This document shows positions 53,251-62,408 of a DNA stretch of 64,000 bases, in pieces. The DNA comes from CAYMSF01 sp964392985. Lineage in GTDB: Bacteria > Verrucomicrobiota > Lentisphaeria > Victivallales > Victivallaceae. The DNA is taken from assembly GCA_964392985.1 (NCBI GenBank), contig CAYMSF010000004.1:1-64000 (forward strand). Direction: 5' to 3'. The translations under genes and the position numbers were made by a program. Position 1 is the first letter of the stretch, and every line of letters starts with the position of its first letter. Under the pieces are notes generated by a model. That model worked only from the letters and a program-made list of their open reading frames with translations. It did not search any database and was not told the origin of the DNA.

Positions 53251-54257
53251 TGACAATTAACGCAAATAAAATATGGATTGTTGCAGAACATCAAAATCGC
53301 AAGATACAATCAACCGCTTTTGAAATGTTGTCTCATGGGCGATTGTTAGCGCAAAAGTGTCAATGCCAACTTAATGTGATGATATTTGGAGGGCAAATAG
53401 CTCAAGAAGAGTTGCAGCTTATGATTGACTGTGGCGCTGATAGGATTGTTGTAATTGAATCGCCGGAACTTGAGTATTTTCTGGTTGAACCATATTCTGT
53501 TTGTATGCAATATGTAGTTAAGCTTTTTCAGCCTGAAATTATTCTTGCTTCGGCTACTTCTCAAGGCCGGACATTGATGCCTTATGCCGCCATGAAAATA
53601 CATGCAGGCTTGACTGCAGACTGTACTCAACTTGATATTGAACCTGATACCGGTTTACTGTTGCAAACAAGACCGGCAATTGGCGGCAACATAATGGCAA
53701 CAATTAAATGTCCGGTTTGTCGTCCGCAAATGGCAACAGTTCGCCCGAAATCAATCTTGCCGGCAAGTCTTTTACCCAAACGTCATGGAGAAATTGTCCG
53801 CCCGACAGTTTTACCGGAAATTTTTCACTCAAAGATACAACATCGCGGTTTTATTCCCGGAGAAGAAAAAATTGCACTACAATCCGCGACCAGAGTTGTT
53901 GCCATTGGCAAGGGGATTAAGAAACCTGAGAATATTCGCATTATAAGAGAGTTTGCTGATGCTATCGGAGCGGCTGTTGGTGCCAGTCGTGAAGTTGTTG
54001 ACCGCGGATGGCTAAGTTACCCCCATCAAATAGGTTTAAGCGGAAAAACGGTTACTGCTGATTTGTATATTGCAATCGGGATATCAGGTGCGATTCAACA
54101 TTTGGCGGGAATGCAGACGGCTGGAAAGATTGTTGCCATTAATAGCGACCATGAAGCCAATATTTTCAACATTGCGGATGTAGGGATTATTGGTAATCTT
54201 TTTGATATAGTCCCAAAGCTGACGGATAGGGCGAAAAATGGAGAGTTGTCGTGGTAA
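53250..54257 (+). CDS. etfA: Electron transfer flavoprotein subunit alpha (LctC-like)
   Basis: 335 aa. The C-terminal FAD domain carries GAAVGASREVVDRGW, GLSGKTVTADLYIAIGISG and AINSDHEANIFNIADVGI, the standard EtfA signature. The N-terminal half is more variable. The N-terminal ferredoxin domain found in some Etf alpha chains is absent. Starts within the etfB stop (TAATG) and overlaps the lctD start by 7 bp, so all three are translationally coupled. Confidence 0.95.
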   Translation: MTINANKIWIVAEHQNRKIQSTAFEMLSHGRLLAQKCQCQLNVMIFGGQIAQEELQLMIDCGADRIVVIESPELEYFLVEPYSVCMQYVVKLFQPEIILASATSQGRTLMPYAAMKIHAGLTADCTQLDIEPDTGLLLQTRPAIGGNIMATIKCPVCRPQMATVRPKSILPASLLPKRHGEIVRPTVLPEIFHSKIQHRGFIPGEEKIALQSATRVVAIGKGIKKPENIRIIREFADAIGAAVGASREVVDRGWLSYPHQIGLSGKTVTADLYIAIGISGAIQHLAGMQTAGKIVAINSDHEANIFNIADVGIIGNLFDIVPKLTDRAKNGELSW

Positions 54258-55681
54258 ACAATACAAATTACAATAAGATTACAGCTGAAATTGTGGCAAA
54301 ACTAAAGCTGATATCGGGCGAAAAACATGTTATTTTTAATGATTTTGAGCGTTTGGAACCTTTCTCCCATGATGAAATACCGGGGAAAAAGTATCGTAAT
54401 ATGCCTGATGTCGTAGTGAGTCCGGCTGATGCCAGCGAAATTTCTGCAATTGTCAAACTTGCAAATATTGAAAAAATCCCAATAACTCCGCGCGGTGCTG
54501 GTTCGGGACTCTCTGGTGGCGCTGTTCCTATTCATGGAGGTATTGTAATTACTACTGACCGGATGAATAAAATTCTGGAAGTTGATTTGAAAAATATGAT
54601 GATTGTAGTTGAACCCGGTGTTATTTCAAATGACATTAATGAACATGTAAAACAGTTCATTCTTTTTTAGGCCGAAAAGGCAATGAGTATGGAAAGGTGT
54701 TTCATGGGAGGCAAGGTTGCTGAAAATGCGGGGGGGGGGAAGGCCGTGAAATATGGCGTTACATCCCGATATGTTTTAGGGCTTGAAGTTGTAACACCTC
54801 TCGGCGATATTGTTAATTTAGGTGGAAAATTGCTTAAAGATGTTACGGGATATAACCTTGTGCAACTAATGGTTGGTTCTGAGGGAACTCTCGGCATATT
54901 TACCAAAATAATTCTTAAATTAATTCCGCTGCCTAATTATCAAACTGACTTGCTTTGTCTCTTTAAAACGACAGAAGATGCGATTGCTATTGTTCCTGAA
55001 ATAATGGAGAAAACAGGTATTATTCCAACATCGCTTGAATTCATAGATCATACTGCTTTTACCGCAGCCTGCAGTTACCTTAATGAAACCATTCCATATC
55101 ATAATTGTGGCGCAATGTTGTTAATCTCTGTAGATGGTACTACAAAAGCACAAGTTGAGCATGAATATGAGACAATCGGAATGTTTTGTGAAGCCAATGG
55201 AGCATTTGAAGTATTTGTGGCGGACAATCCGGCAACCTCTGAACGCATTTGGAAAATAAGACGAAACATTGGCGAAGCATATAATGTTTTCTCCAACAGG
55301 CAGAGTGGTGAAGACCTTGTTGTGCCTCCTGCTGAAATACCTCAAGTTATTTCCAGACTTCAGGATATAGCCGCTAAATATGGTGTGATTATTCCAACCT
55401 TCGGGCATGCTGGAGATGGTAATATTCATGCCAGAATAGTGTGTCCACCGGAGTGGAGTAATGAAAAATGGAATAGCATTCTGCCTGAGATTCTCAAGGA
55501 AGTTTATTCAGATATTGCGCGATTAGGCGGAAAAATTTCAGGTGAACACGGGATTGGTCACAAACGAAAAAAATATATGAAGTATGTAGTATCTGAAGAA
55601 TACCTTAATATGCTTCGTGCTATTAAATCGTCTTTAGACCCTGCCAATATTATGAACCCAGGCAAAATTTTTGATGTTTGA
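54251..55681 (+). pseudogene. lctD: FAD-linked (D-)lactate/glycolate dehydrogenase LctD/GlcD, interrupted by an in-frame TAG
   Basis: Two stretches in the same frame (54251-54670 and 54671-55681) together make one 475-codon FAD_binding_4/GlcD-type dehydrogenase. The first part has TPRGAGSGLSGGAVP, the FAD site; the second has GGKVAENAGGGKAVKYG, GSEGTLGIFTK and GHAGDGNIHAR with a C-terminal SGEHGIGH. They are separated only by TAG at 54668-54670, at a place where relatives usually have Tyr (LFYA...). A single base change (TAT or TAC to TAG) explains it: nonsense mutation, sequencing error, or readthrough. GGAGAG lies seven bases before the GTG start. Product would partner EtfAB. Confidence 0.88.
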
Positions 55682-55702
55682 CGCAATAATCTACTTGGAT
55701 GA

Positions 55703-56671
55703 TTATGTGGTGGAGGCAAAAAAACAGGCGGCTTGATGTATCGTTCCGCCAATATCTCGCAATTCCGGCATCTCAACGCGGCAGATGTCTTGTGCTAAAG
55801 GACATCTTGGATGGAAAGGACAGCCAGTTGGCGGGTGCATTGGCGAAGGGACATCTCCTGCCAGAATAATTCTTTTCCTTCCGGTTTTCTGATCTATTGA
55901 CGGAACGGCCGAGAGCAGGGCTACTGTATATGGATGTGCCGGGCTTGAACAAACTTCTGAACTGAGTCCGCTTTCAACTATTTTGCCGAGATACATTACC
56001 ATAATCCTTCGACTGATATGTTCAACAACCGCAAGGTCATGTGCAATAAACAGGAATGATACATTGGTTCTGCTTTGAATCTCCATTAGCAAATTAATGA
56101 TTTGCGCCTGAACGCTTACATCAAGCGCTGAAACAGGTTCATCGGCAATAATTAGTTTGGGATTAACGGCCAAAGCTCTTGCAATGCCGATGCGTTGTCG
56201 TTGTCCTCCACTGAACTGGTGCGGATACCTGAAAAGATGTTCGCCGCTCAATCCGACCATTATTAGTAATTCTGCTGCTTTTTCAACGCGTTCAGACTGT
56301 TTTAATTTTGTATGCAGTTGCAATACTTCGTTCAATGCTGCAAAAATTGTCATCCGTGGATTTAAAGAGCCGTATGGATCCTGAAAAATCATCTGAAAGT
56401 TATGCCGCGCACGGCGTAACGCACCTCCATTTAGTTTTCCTATTTCCACGCCATCTATGCGGAATGTTCCAGAGACTGGATTTTCAAGCCTGACAATGGT
56501 CCGGCCCAAAGTACTTTTACCACACCCGCTTTCGCCAACAAGCCCAAGTGTCTCTCCTGATTCAAGCCGAAAAGTTACACCGTCAACCGCCCTGACATGA
56601 CGTAGAGGTTTAAACCATCCATCTTTAACCGGATACCACACTTTCAGATTATCAACTTCTAATAGCGACAT
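55703..56671 (-). CDS. Oligopeptide/dipeptide ABC transporter ATP-binding protein (OppF/DppF-like)
   Basis: 322 aa cytoplasmic ATPase of a peptide importer. Walker A GLVGESGCGKST, Q-loop FQDPYGSLNPRM, signature FSGGQRQRIGIARAL, Walker B LIIADEPVSALD, and the C-terminal oligo_HPY extension with TGCPFHPRCPLAQDIC. The permeases, the OppD-type partner and the binding protein are not in the neighbourhood, unlike the usual five-gene operon. It follows the small monooxygenase-like gene by 13 bp. Confidence 0.9.
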   Translation of the reverse strand: MSLLEVDNLKVWYPVKDGWFKPLRHVRAVDGVTFRLESGETLGLVGESGCGKSTLGRTIVRLENPVSGTFRIDGVEIGKLNGGALRRARHNFQMIFQDPYGSLNPRMTIFAALNEVLQLHTKLKQSERVEKAAELLIMVGLSGEHLFRYPHQFSGGQRQRIGIARALAVNPKLIIADEPVSALDVSVQAQIINLLMEIQSRTNVSFLFIAHDLAVVEHISRRIMVMYLGKIVESGLSSEVCSSPAHPYTVALLSAVPSIDQKTGRKRIILAGDVPSPMHPPTGCPFHPRCPLAQDICRVEMPELRDIGGTIHQAACFFASTT

Positions 56672-56684
56672 ATTTATAATTTTT

Positions 56685-56981
56685 TCATTTTATAATCGAG
56701 GCACGTTTGGCTTTTAATTTTTCCTGCAATAATACTTCGCAATCTTTGAGGAATTGTTGAAGGTAGTCTTTTTTCATGTGAATATCAAGGGCAGCTTGGT
56801 CTCTCCAATTTTCATATAGAAAAAACTCACCGGTATTACCATCAATTTCGTGTAACTCATAACAAATATTTCCTGATTCGCTGCGAGTAAGTTTTGCCAG
56901 TTCGGTTAATCGTGCTTTAAGCTCTTCAAAACGTTCAGGTTTTGCCGTACCTGTTACTAATAATGTAATTTGTTTACTCAT
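56685..56981 (-). CDS. Small antibiotic-biosynthesis-monooxygenase (ABM) domain protein, YgiN-like
   Basis: 98 aa, a single ferredoxin-like ABM domain. The pattern SGNICYELHEIDGNTGEFFLYENWRD is typical of the family, which includes quinol monooxygenases and autoinducer-2-related proteins, usually dimeric. AGGGTG lies seven bases before the ATG. An O2-dependent activity seems odd beside hydrogenase and Etf genes; many members have no proven enzyme role. Followed on the same strand by the OppF-type gene. Confidence 0.85.
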   Translation of the reverse strand: MSKQITLLVTGTAKPERFEELKARLTELAKLTRSESGNICYELHEIDGNTGEFFLYENWRDQAALDIHMKKDYLQQFLKDCEVLLQEKLKAKRASIIK

Positions 56982-57029
56982 GTATCACCCTATATTTAAT
57001 TTGTATCGATTATGGATTATTTCAGTTTA

Positions 57030-59696
57030 TTATTTTAGAGAAGATATCATTTCATCAATTCTGAGCATTTTTTGTTTCAGATCCTCATAATATGTTCTGG
57101 CTTCTCGAACAACATTTTCTGGCGCACGGTCAACAAAAGCCGGATTATTCAATTTTGCTTCAGAACCCTTGATCCAACCTGTCAGTTGCTGTTTTTGAGC
57201 TTGCAATTTAACTCTTTCTGCATTGATGTCAATCAAACCCTGCAATGGCATATAGATGGTACCAATATTAGCCATCATTGAGGGAGCCGAACTACTCGCA
57301 GCGTCATAATCGACTGTTGAAATCATAACATCCTCGGCATTGAGCAAAAATTTTACAGAATCAATTTCAGCTTGCAGAAAAGCCGATGCTGCCTCATTGA
57401 CTGTTTTGATATAATAGTTAACTTTTCTGCCGTTTGGAATATTATAATTCGCTTTCAATGCCCGTCCTGATGAAACAATCTGAAATTTGCCATTCATCTG
57501 TTCGAGTAAAACAGAACCAGGTGCTTCAACTGGAATATTTTTTTCATTCAGCGGTCTTGGGAATGGTGCATACATAATTGTTTCATTTTCGTTGATGAAT
57601 CCCATTTGATGCGCAAGTTCTTCGGTAATGAACGGCATAATCGGATGCAATAGACGTAAAATTTTATAAATTACGAAATCTAATACTGCTACGGCCTGAG
57701 CTTTGCTTTCGCCACCACCACGCAGTCTGATTTTTTCCGCTTCAATAAACCAATCGCAGAAATTGCTCCAAACCAACTCGTAAATTTCATGCGCCGCATA
57801 GTGGAATCGATATTCTTTGAGTGAACTATCTGCCATGACAATTGCTTTATCCAGAAGTGCAAGCATCCACTTTTCATCGGATGTCAGCTGTTTAATATTA
57901 ATTCCGGACAAATCATTGAAACTGTCTGAAACCGGTCCCTGCATTTGTCTGAATCTACAGGCATTCCATAATTTATTGGCAAAATTGCGTCCTATTTCGC
58001 ATTTTTCATTGCTGTAACGGATGTCCATTCCAAGCGGAGCTATATAGGTTATTGAAAAACGTAAAGCGTCGGCGCCATAATTGGCTATTACATCCAGAGG
58101 GTCCGGAGAATTGCCGAGTGATTTGCTCAATTTCCGGCCTTGATCATCACGGATTATGCTGGTAAAGTAAACATTTTTAAATGGTAACTCCTGCTTAAAT
58201 TCGTATCCAGCCATAATCATTCTGGCAACCCACAAAAAGATTATGTCTGGACCGGTGACCAGATCAGCCGTAGGATAAAAGTAGCGCAATTCTTCGGTAT
58301 CTTCCGGCCAACCCATAACAGAAAACGGCCATAGCCATGAACTGAACCATGTGTCAAGAACATCCTCATCCTGCCGCCATCCATTTCCCTCCGGTGCGGA
58401 CATACCAACATACATCTCGCCATTATCATTATACCAGGCTGGTATTCGGTGTCCCCACCATATTTGGCGACTGATACACCAGTCTTTGATATTTTCCATC
58501 CAGTGAAAATATGTTTTGGTCCAGTGTTCTGGATAAAACTTAATTTTGCCACTGCGAACAGCATCCATTGCCGGTTTGGCAAGCTCATCCATTTTGGCAA
58601 ACCATTGCTCGCTGATTACTGTTTCAATCGGTACATCACCACGTTCAGAATAACCAACATTGTGTACAATATCCTCAATCTTGACCATTAATCCAGCTTG
58701 TTCTAAGTCATGAATAATTTTTTTGCGGCATTCAAACCTGTCAAGACCTGTATAATGTTTTCCAGCATTTTCATTCATTGTTGCGTTATTATTCATTACG
58801 TTAATGAAATCAAGTTTGTGTCGAGTTCCTACTTCAAAGTCATTAGGGTCGTGGGCCGGGGTAATCTTCACACAGCCTGTACCTTTGGACGGATCAGCAT
58901 ATTCATCCGCAATGACTGGAATTTTACGATCAGTCAAAGGGAGGTTAACCGTTTTACCAATAAGATGCTGGTAACGTTCATCGGCAGGATGTACCGCTAC
59001 TGCCGTATCCCCCAGCATTGTTTCGGGACGAGTAGTTGCAATTTCCATAAAACCGGAACCATCAGAAAGCGGATATTTATAGTGATAAAATTTACCCTTA
59101 ACTTCTTTATGTATTACCTCCTCATCCGATAAGGCGGTTTTTGAAACTGGACACCAGTTAATCATTCGCCGACCACGGTAGATATAACCTTTGTTGTAGA
59201 TTTCGACGAATACTTTGCGTACTGCATGACTCAGACCTTCATCCATTGTAAAACGTTCACGTTCCCAATCACACGACGAACCCAGACAACGCAATTGTTT
59301 AATGATTGTACTGCCATACTCGTTTCGCCACTCCCATACTTTGCGAATGAATTCATCCCGGCCTAATTCATCCCGGCTGGTATCATGTTTTTCTCGAAGA
59401 TAACGCTCAATCCTGCTTTCAGTTGCAATTCCGGCATGATCTGTACCTGGAAACCAGCATACTTCATCACCCAGCATCCGATGCCAACGGGCCAGGATAT
59501 CTTGAAGTGTATTATTCAGCACATGCCCAAGTGTCAAGATTCCAGTGATGTTCGGCGGAGGGATTACAATTGAATATGCCGGTTTGTCAGGATTGGGTTT
59601 TCCGTGAAAATACTTGCGATTTTCCCAAATTGGATACCATTTCTTTTCTACCTCTTCAGACTCATAAGCCTTGGGCATTTCCCTGATATCGTCCAT
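57030..59696 (-). CDS. valS: Valyl-tRNA synthetase
   Basis: 888 aa class Ia synthetase charging tRNA-Val. The HIGH-type site is PPPNITGILTLGH near residue 47; the editing CP1 domain includes TTRPETMLGDTA; the KMSKS-type loop is GRKLSKSLGNS near 520. The anticodon-binding domain follows, and the C-terminal coiled-coil arm (about 825-885, ERVKLQAQKQQL) distinguishes ValS from IleS and LeuS. A GGAGC precedes the ATG. No T-box leader was recognised upstream. Confidence 0.97.
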   Translation of the reverse strand: MDDIREMPKAYESEEVEKKWYPIWENRKYFHGKPNPDKPAYSIVIPPPNITGILTLGHVLNNTLQDILARWHRMLGDEVCWFPGTDHAGIATESRIERYLREKHDTSRDELGRDEFIRKVWEWRNEYGSTIIKQLRCLGSSCDWERERFTMDEGLSHAVRKVFVEIYNKGYIYRGRRMINWCPVSKTALSDEEVIHKEVKGKFYHYKYPLSDGSGFMEIATTRPETMLGDTAVAVHPADERYQHLIGKTVNLPLTDRKIPVIADEYADPSKGTGCVKITPAHDPNDFEVGTRHKLDFINVMNNNATMNENAGKHYTGLDRFECRKKIIHDLEQAGLMVKIEDIVHNVGYSERGDVPIETVISEQWFAKMDELAKPAMDAVRSGKIKFYPEHWTKTYFHWMENIKDWCISRQIWWGHRIPAWYNDNGEMYVGMSAPEGNGWRQDEDVLDTWFSSWLWPFSVMGWPEDTEELRYFYPTADLVTGPDIIFLWVARMIMAGYEFKQELPFKNVYFTSIIRDDQGRKLSKSLGNSPDPLDVIANYGADALRFSITYIAPLGMDIRYSNEKCEIGRNFANKLWNACRFRQMQGPVSDSFNDLSGINIKQLTSDEKWMLALLDKAIVMADSSLKEYRFHYAAHEIYELVWSNFCDWFIEAEKIRLRGGGESKAQAVAVLDFVIYKILRLLHPIMPFITEELAHQMGFINENETIMYAPFPRPLNEKNIPVEAPGSVLLEQMNGKFQIVSSGRALKANYNIPNGRKVNYYIKTVNEAASAFLQAEIDSVKFLLNAEDVMISTVDYDAASSSAPSMMANIGTIYMPLQGLIDINAERVKLQAQKQQLTGWIKGSEAKLNNPAFVDRAPENVVREARTYYEDLKQKMLRIDEMISSLK

Positions 59697-60104
59697 AAAT
59701 TTGCTCCATATTATATTTATTGCTGATTACATCATTACAGGGTAACTAATAAAATTTCAGATAGATAATTTATACAAATCTATAACACTAAAATAGAACT
59801 TGATTAGCGCGTCTAATATAACACATTTATACGAATTTTGTAATAAGATTCAATAAAGAATAAAAGGAATTCTTAAATAAATTTCAGAACCAAAAAAATA
59901 ATTTTAAAATTATTAATTGAAACGTTTAATAATTCCAACAGCAGCGAAAGAGTGAATTAATGTACAGGAAAATGGACTCAAGATGAAAGAGAAAAGACAA
60001 GTTGCCGGTACTAATTGAGCAAGAAATGACGAAATGACAATAAGTGTAACATACAATAATAATATCTATTGCAACAATTAACGAATCAGCAGCGTTACAA
60101 TGAA
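59697..60104. other. Intergenic region upstream of valS
   Basis: 408 bp of very AT-rich DNA. It must contain the valS promoter (minus strand). Only short, weak inverted repeats are visible, for example AAGAAT/ATTCTT. I see no gene, RNA or T-box motif. Confidence 0.4.
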
Positions 60105-61262
60105 TCAATCATCATCATCATCTTTAATATGTTTAGTTTTTCCTAATATATCTTCAGGGTTTACCGGTGTATAATTCAGGCTGATATTCGGCTGTTCATG
60201 CTTGACAACTGGCACTGACTTTAAGTTAACATTTGAATGAGCTGTTACAGAATTAATTGCGATATGATCACGGTCGATTTCGCGTGAAGATGCCGGATGT
60301 GTAAGATGAACAGAAGGATTCACAACGTTCTCATGCTTAATAACTCCAGGCGATAGTGGCGGATGAGTGGCATGAATTGACTGAACAGGTGTTTTGCCGT
60401 GCTCAATAACTCCAGGCGGCAGTGGCGGATGAGTGGCATGAATTGACTGAACAGGTGTTTTGCCATGCTCAATAACTCCAGGCGGCAGTGGCGGATGAGT
60501 GGCATGAATTGACTGAACAGGTGTTTTGCCATGATCAATAACTCCAGGCGGCAGTGGCGGATGAGTAGTGACGTTTTGAATCGTTGGGGCTGCAGATGTT
60601 TTTGAGGACATTGTTTTAGCATGTTCTTGAATCGGATGGCGCAAACTGCCAGATGCTGGTTCGTGATTTCGTCCTGTTGAATGTTGTTGACCTGCAACAA
60701 TATTTTTAGGTATTTGCAAATTAGAAGATAAATTATCTTGTGGCATTCCTGAATGCGTGTTTGATAAAGCTTGATTGGAGTGTTTTTTTGAAGTTTCAGC
60801 AGCGACGGTGCCGGTGTTAGTTTTTCCGGTTTCTGAATTACTTTGATGCATGCCAACAGAAACATATTCATTAGACACTGTAGAGATAGTGTTGGAGGCA
60901 TCAATATCTGAATGCGTTTGAATAGCAGATGGAGTCTTGTTGACATCCATTTTTTTGTGTCGCAGAATGTCCTCAGTATTGAATTCGGTTTCGACGTTTT
61001 CCTGTGTCTCTACTTTGCCCATTCTTAATTCATAAAGCAACTTGTTAGACCGTTGCAACTCGACAATGATTTCGGCGATGGAACCATCAAGCCTTTTTGC
61101 ATGCCAGACAATACTATTCAGTTCAACATCGCTTTTCCCTCTGAATTTTTCAAATTCTAAGAAAAACCTGCTGAATTTGCAAATAAGGATAATAAAAACG
61201 ACACAGGTAATCAGCCCTGTAGAAACCAAAGCCAATAATAGAATCGGCAGTGCCATATCCAT
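60105..61262 (-). CDS. Membrane-anchored hypothetical protein with 22-residue tandem repeats
   Basis: 385 aa. One N-terminal helix (about 4-30, LPILLLALVSTGLITCVVF) followed by a charged, coiled-coil-like part (about 33-80) resembling the cytoplasmic region of small anchor proteins, then a long low-complexity Thr/Ser/His/Pro-rich region. Residues about 233-320 are four 22-residue repeats beginning THPPLPPGVI; a fifth is degenerate. The C-terminus ends in five Asp. GGAGG lies six bases before the ATG, so expression is likely. No family recognised; the disordered repeat region suggests a spacer or a multivalent binding segment. Confidence 0.7.
   Translation of the reverse strand: MDMALPILLLALVSTGLITCVVFIILICKFSRFFLEFEKFRGKSDVELNSIVWHAKRLDGSIAEIIVELQRSNKLLYELRMGKVETQENVETEFNTEDILRHKKMDVNKTPSAIQTHSDIDASNTISTVSNEYVSVGMHQSNSETGKTNTGTVAAETSKKHSNQALSNTHSGMPQDNLSSNLQIPKNIVAGQQHSTGRNHEPASGSLRHPIQEHAKTMSSKTSAAPTIQNVTTHPPLPPGVIDHGKTPVQSIHATHPPLPPGVIEHGKTPVQSIHATHPPLPPGVIEHGKTPVQSIHATHPPLSPGVIKHENVVNPSVHLTHPASSREIDRDHIAINSVTAHSNVNLKSVPVVKHEQPNISLNYTPVNPEDILGKTKHIKDDDDD
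60303..60566 (-). repeat. 66-bp in-frame tandem repeat (4 copies)
   Basis: Units at 60501-60566, 60435-60500, 60369-60434 and 60303-60368. The first three are nearly identical at DNA level (one Asp/Glu change), the fourth is diverged in its second half. Each encodes 22 residues starting THPPL. The near identity suggests recent duplication by slippage or recombination and likely copy-number variation between strains. Confidence 0.92.
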
Positions 61263-61417
61263 AGTTGACCTCCAGGTTTGTATTGTTAAAACCTACTGCT
61301 TTATAACCTATCGCAGGAAGTTTCAAAAGTCAATTAAATTAGCTGGATAACATGACAAAAAAGAAATTCAAACGATTGTGGGTATTAACAAGATACAGCT
61401 CGTGAATATCTCATTAT

Positions 61418-62143
61418 TCAGTTTGAATTCAACCACTCAGGCAGTTTTATACTTTTAATGCCACCCTGAATTTTACTTTTGGAATAGATAGTAACAGGCG
61501 CTGTTCCATTTTGAACAATATCTAACCTGGATGCGGCAGCACCGGACAAATCAATATCACGTCCATCAATAAAGGGTCCGCGATCATTGATTTTCACAAC
61601 AACACGACGATTATTTGTATCATTTATAACCAGAACAAATGTTCCCAGGGGTATGGAACGATGCGCAGCGGTATAGAATGGTCCTGGTAAAAACCATTCG
61701 CCGGATGTAGTACGCTTGAAATAAAAACCACGACCATAATGCGAGGCTACACCTGATTCAAGGTAGTACCATGTCCCCCAATCAAAAGATGGAGTGAAGT
61801 AAAAAAAATACAAACCGCATATAACAAAAGAGAAAAAAAGAAAAGTTCGTCTGGCACTAACTGAAATGTCACATTTTTTCCCTATAAATTTACCGGCAAG
61901 CCATGGCAGGATAAACAGGTAATAGAAAATCTTGCCTGCAACACGAAAAAAGTTTTCCAGCCATTCGCAAAATTTACGACAAAAATTAATTTTACCTATA
62001 CCATGCAAAATTTCTCTAAACAGCAGAAAAATCCATTTGGAAAAGATGATGAGTATTTTAATCGCATTGCGAAACAAAACCCACCATATTTTTCCGCAGA
62101 GATCAATTGTTTTTAAAGCTGGACTAACAGATTTTTCAACCAT
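61418..62143 (-). CDS. RlpA-like double-psi beta-barrel protein with membrane N-terminus
   Basis: 241 aa. The C-terminal half (about 125-235) is an RlpA domain: ASHYGRGF, TSGEWF, YTAAHRSIPLGT, VVVKINDRGPF and GRDIDLSGAAA with the conserved catalytic Asp. RlpA proteins cleave peptidoglycan glycan strands lacking stem peptides. Unlike typical RlpA lipoproteins, this one has no lipobox; its first ~120 residues are hydrophobic or amphipathic with one or more membrane spans (clear one about 98-118), and no SPOR domain follows. No ribosome binding site is visible before the ATG, so the start is uncertain. Confidence 0.82.
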   Translation of the reverse strand: MVEKSVSPALKTIDLCGKIWWVLFRNAIKILIIFSKWIFLLFREILHGIGKINFCRKFCEWLENFFRVAGKIFYYLFILPWLAGKFIGKKCDISVSARRTFLFFSFVICGLYFFYFTPSFDWGTWYYLESGVASHYGRGFYFKRTTSGEWFLPGPFYTAAHRSIPLGTFVLVINDTNNRRVVVKINDRGPFIDGRDIDLSGAAASRLDIVQNGTAPVTIYSKSKIQGGIKSIKLPEWLNSN

Positions 62144-62280
62144 ATTTTTGCTGTTGTTGTTTCATATTATTGTCGCGAAAACGGTGGAAAAAGTAGCAAG
62201 TATAAATCACTTTTTACTGAAAAATATCAAGGTAATTTATTATTAGAAGATATTGAAAATTCACAGTAATTTAAAGTACT

Positions 62281-62314
62281 GTTAACCGAATGATATTAAC
62301 ATCATTCGGTTAAC
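62281..62314. terminator. Perfect 14-bp hairpin between transketolase and rlpA-like genes
   Basis: GTTAACCGAATGAT and ATCATTCGGTTAAC are exact reverse complements around a 6-base loop. It lies about 95 bp beyond the transketolase stop (minus strand). Neither side has a T-tract, so it may be a terminator of a U-less type, an mRNA 3'-stabilising hairpin or a protein-binding site. Confidence 0.5.
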
Positions 62315-62408
62315 CTGAAAACACGGCTAAAAATCGACAAAGAGTTACAATTATTACGGCAAGGAAAATTTGTTAATAAACAAAGCTTCAATACCGAACA
62401 ACTTTTCG

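Noticed and set aside
54668..54670. TAG read as genetic-code reassignment (for example pyrrolysine)
   Set aside because: TAG ends several intact genes in the window and no Pyl machinery is visible; kept only as a readthrough possibility.
60303..60566. Regular repeats considered as a CRISPR array
   Set aside because: The units are contiguous, without spacers, and lie in frame inside a coding sequence.
60320..60946. 208-codon alternative-frame ORF over the repeat region
   Set aside because: It is an out-of-frame shadow created by the periodic repeat; the 385-aa frame has the ribosome binding site and membrane anchor.
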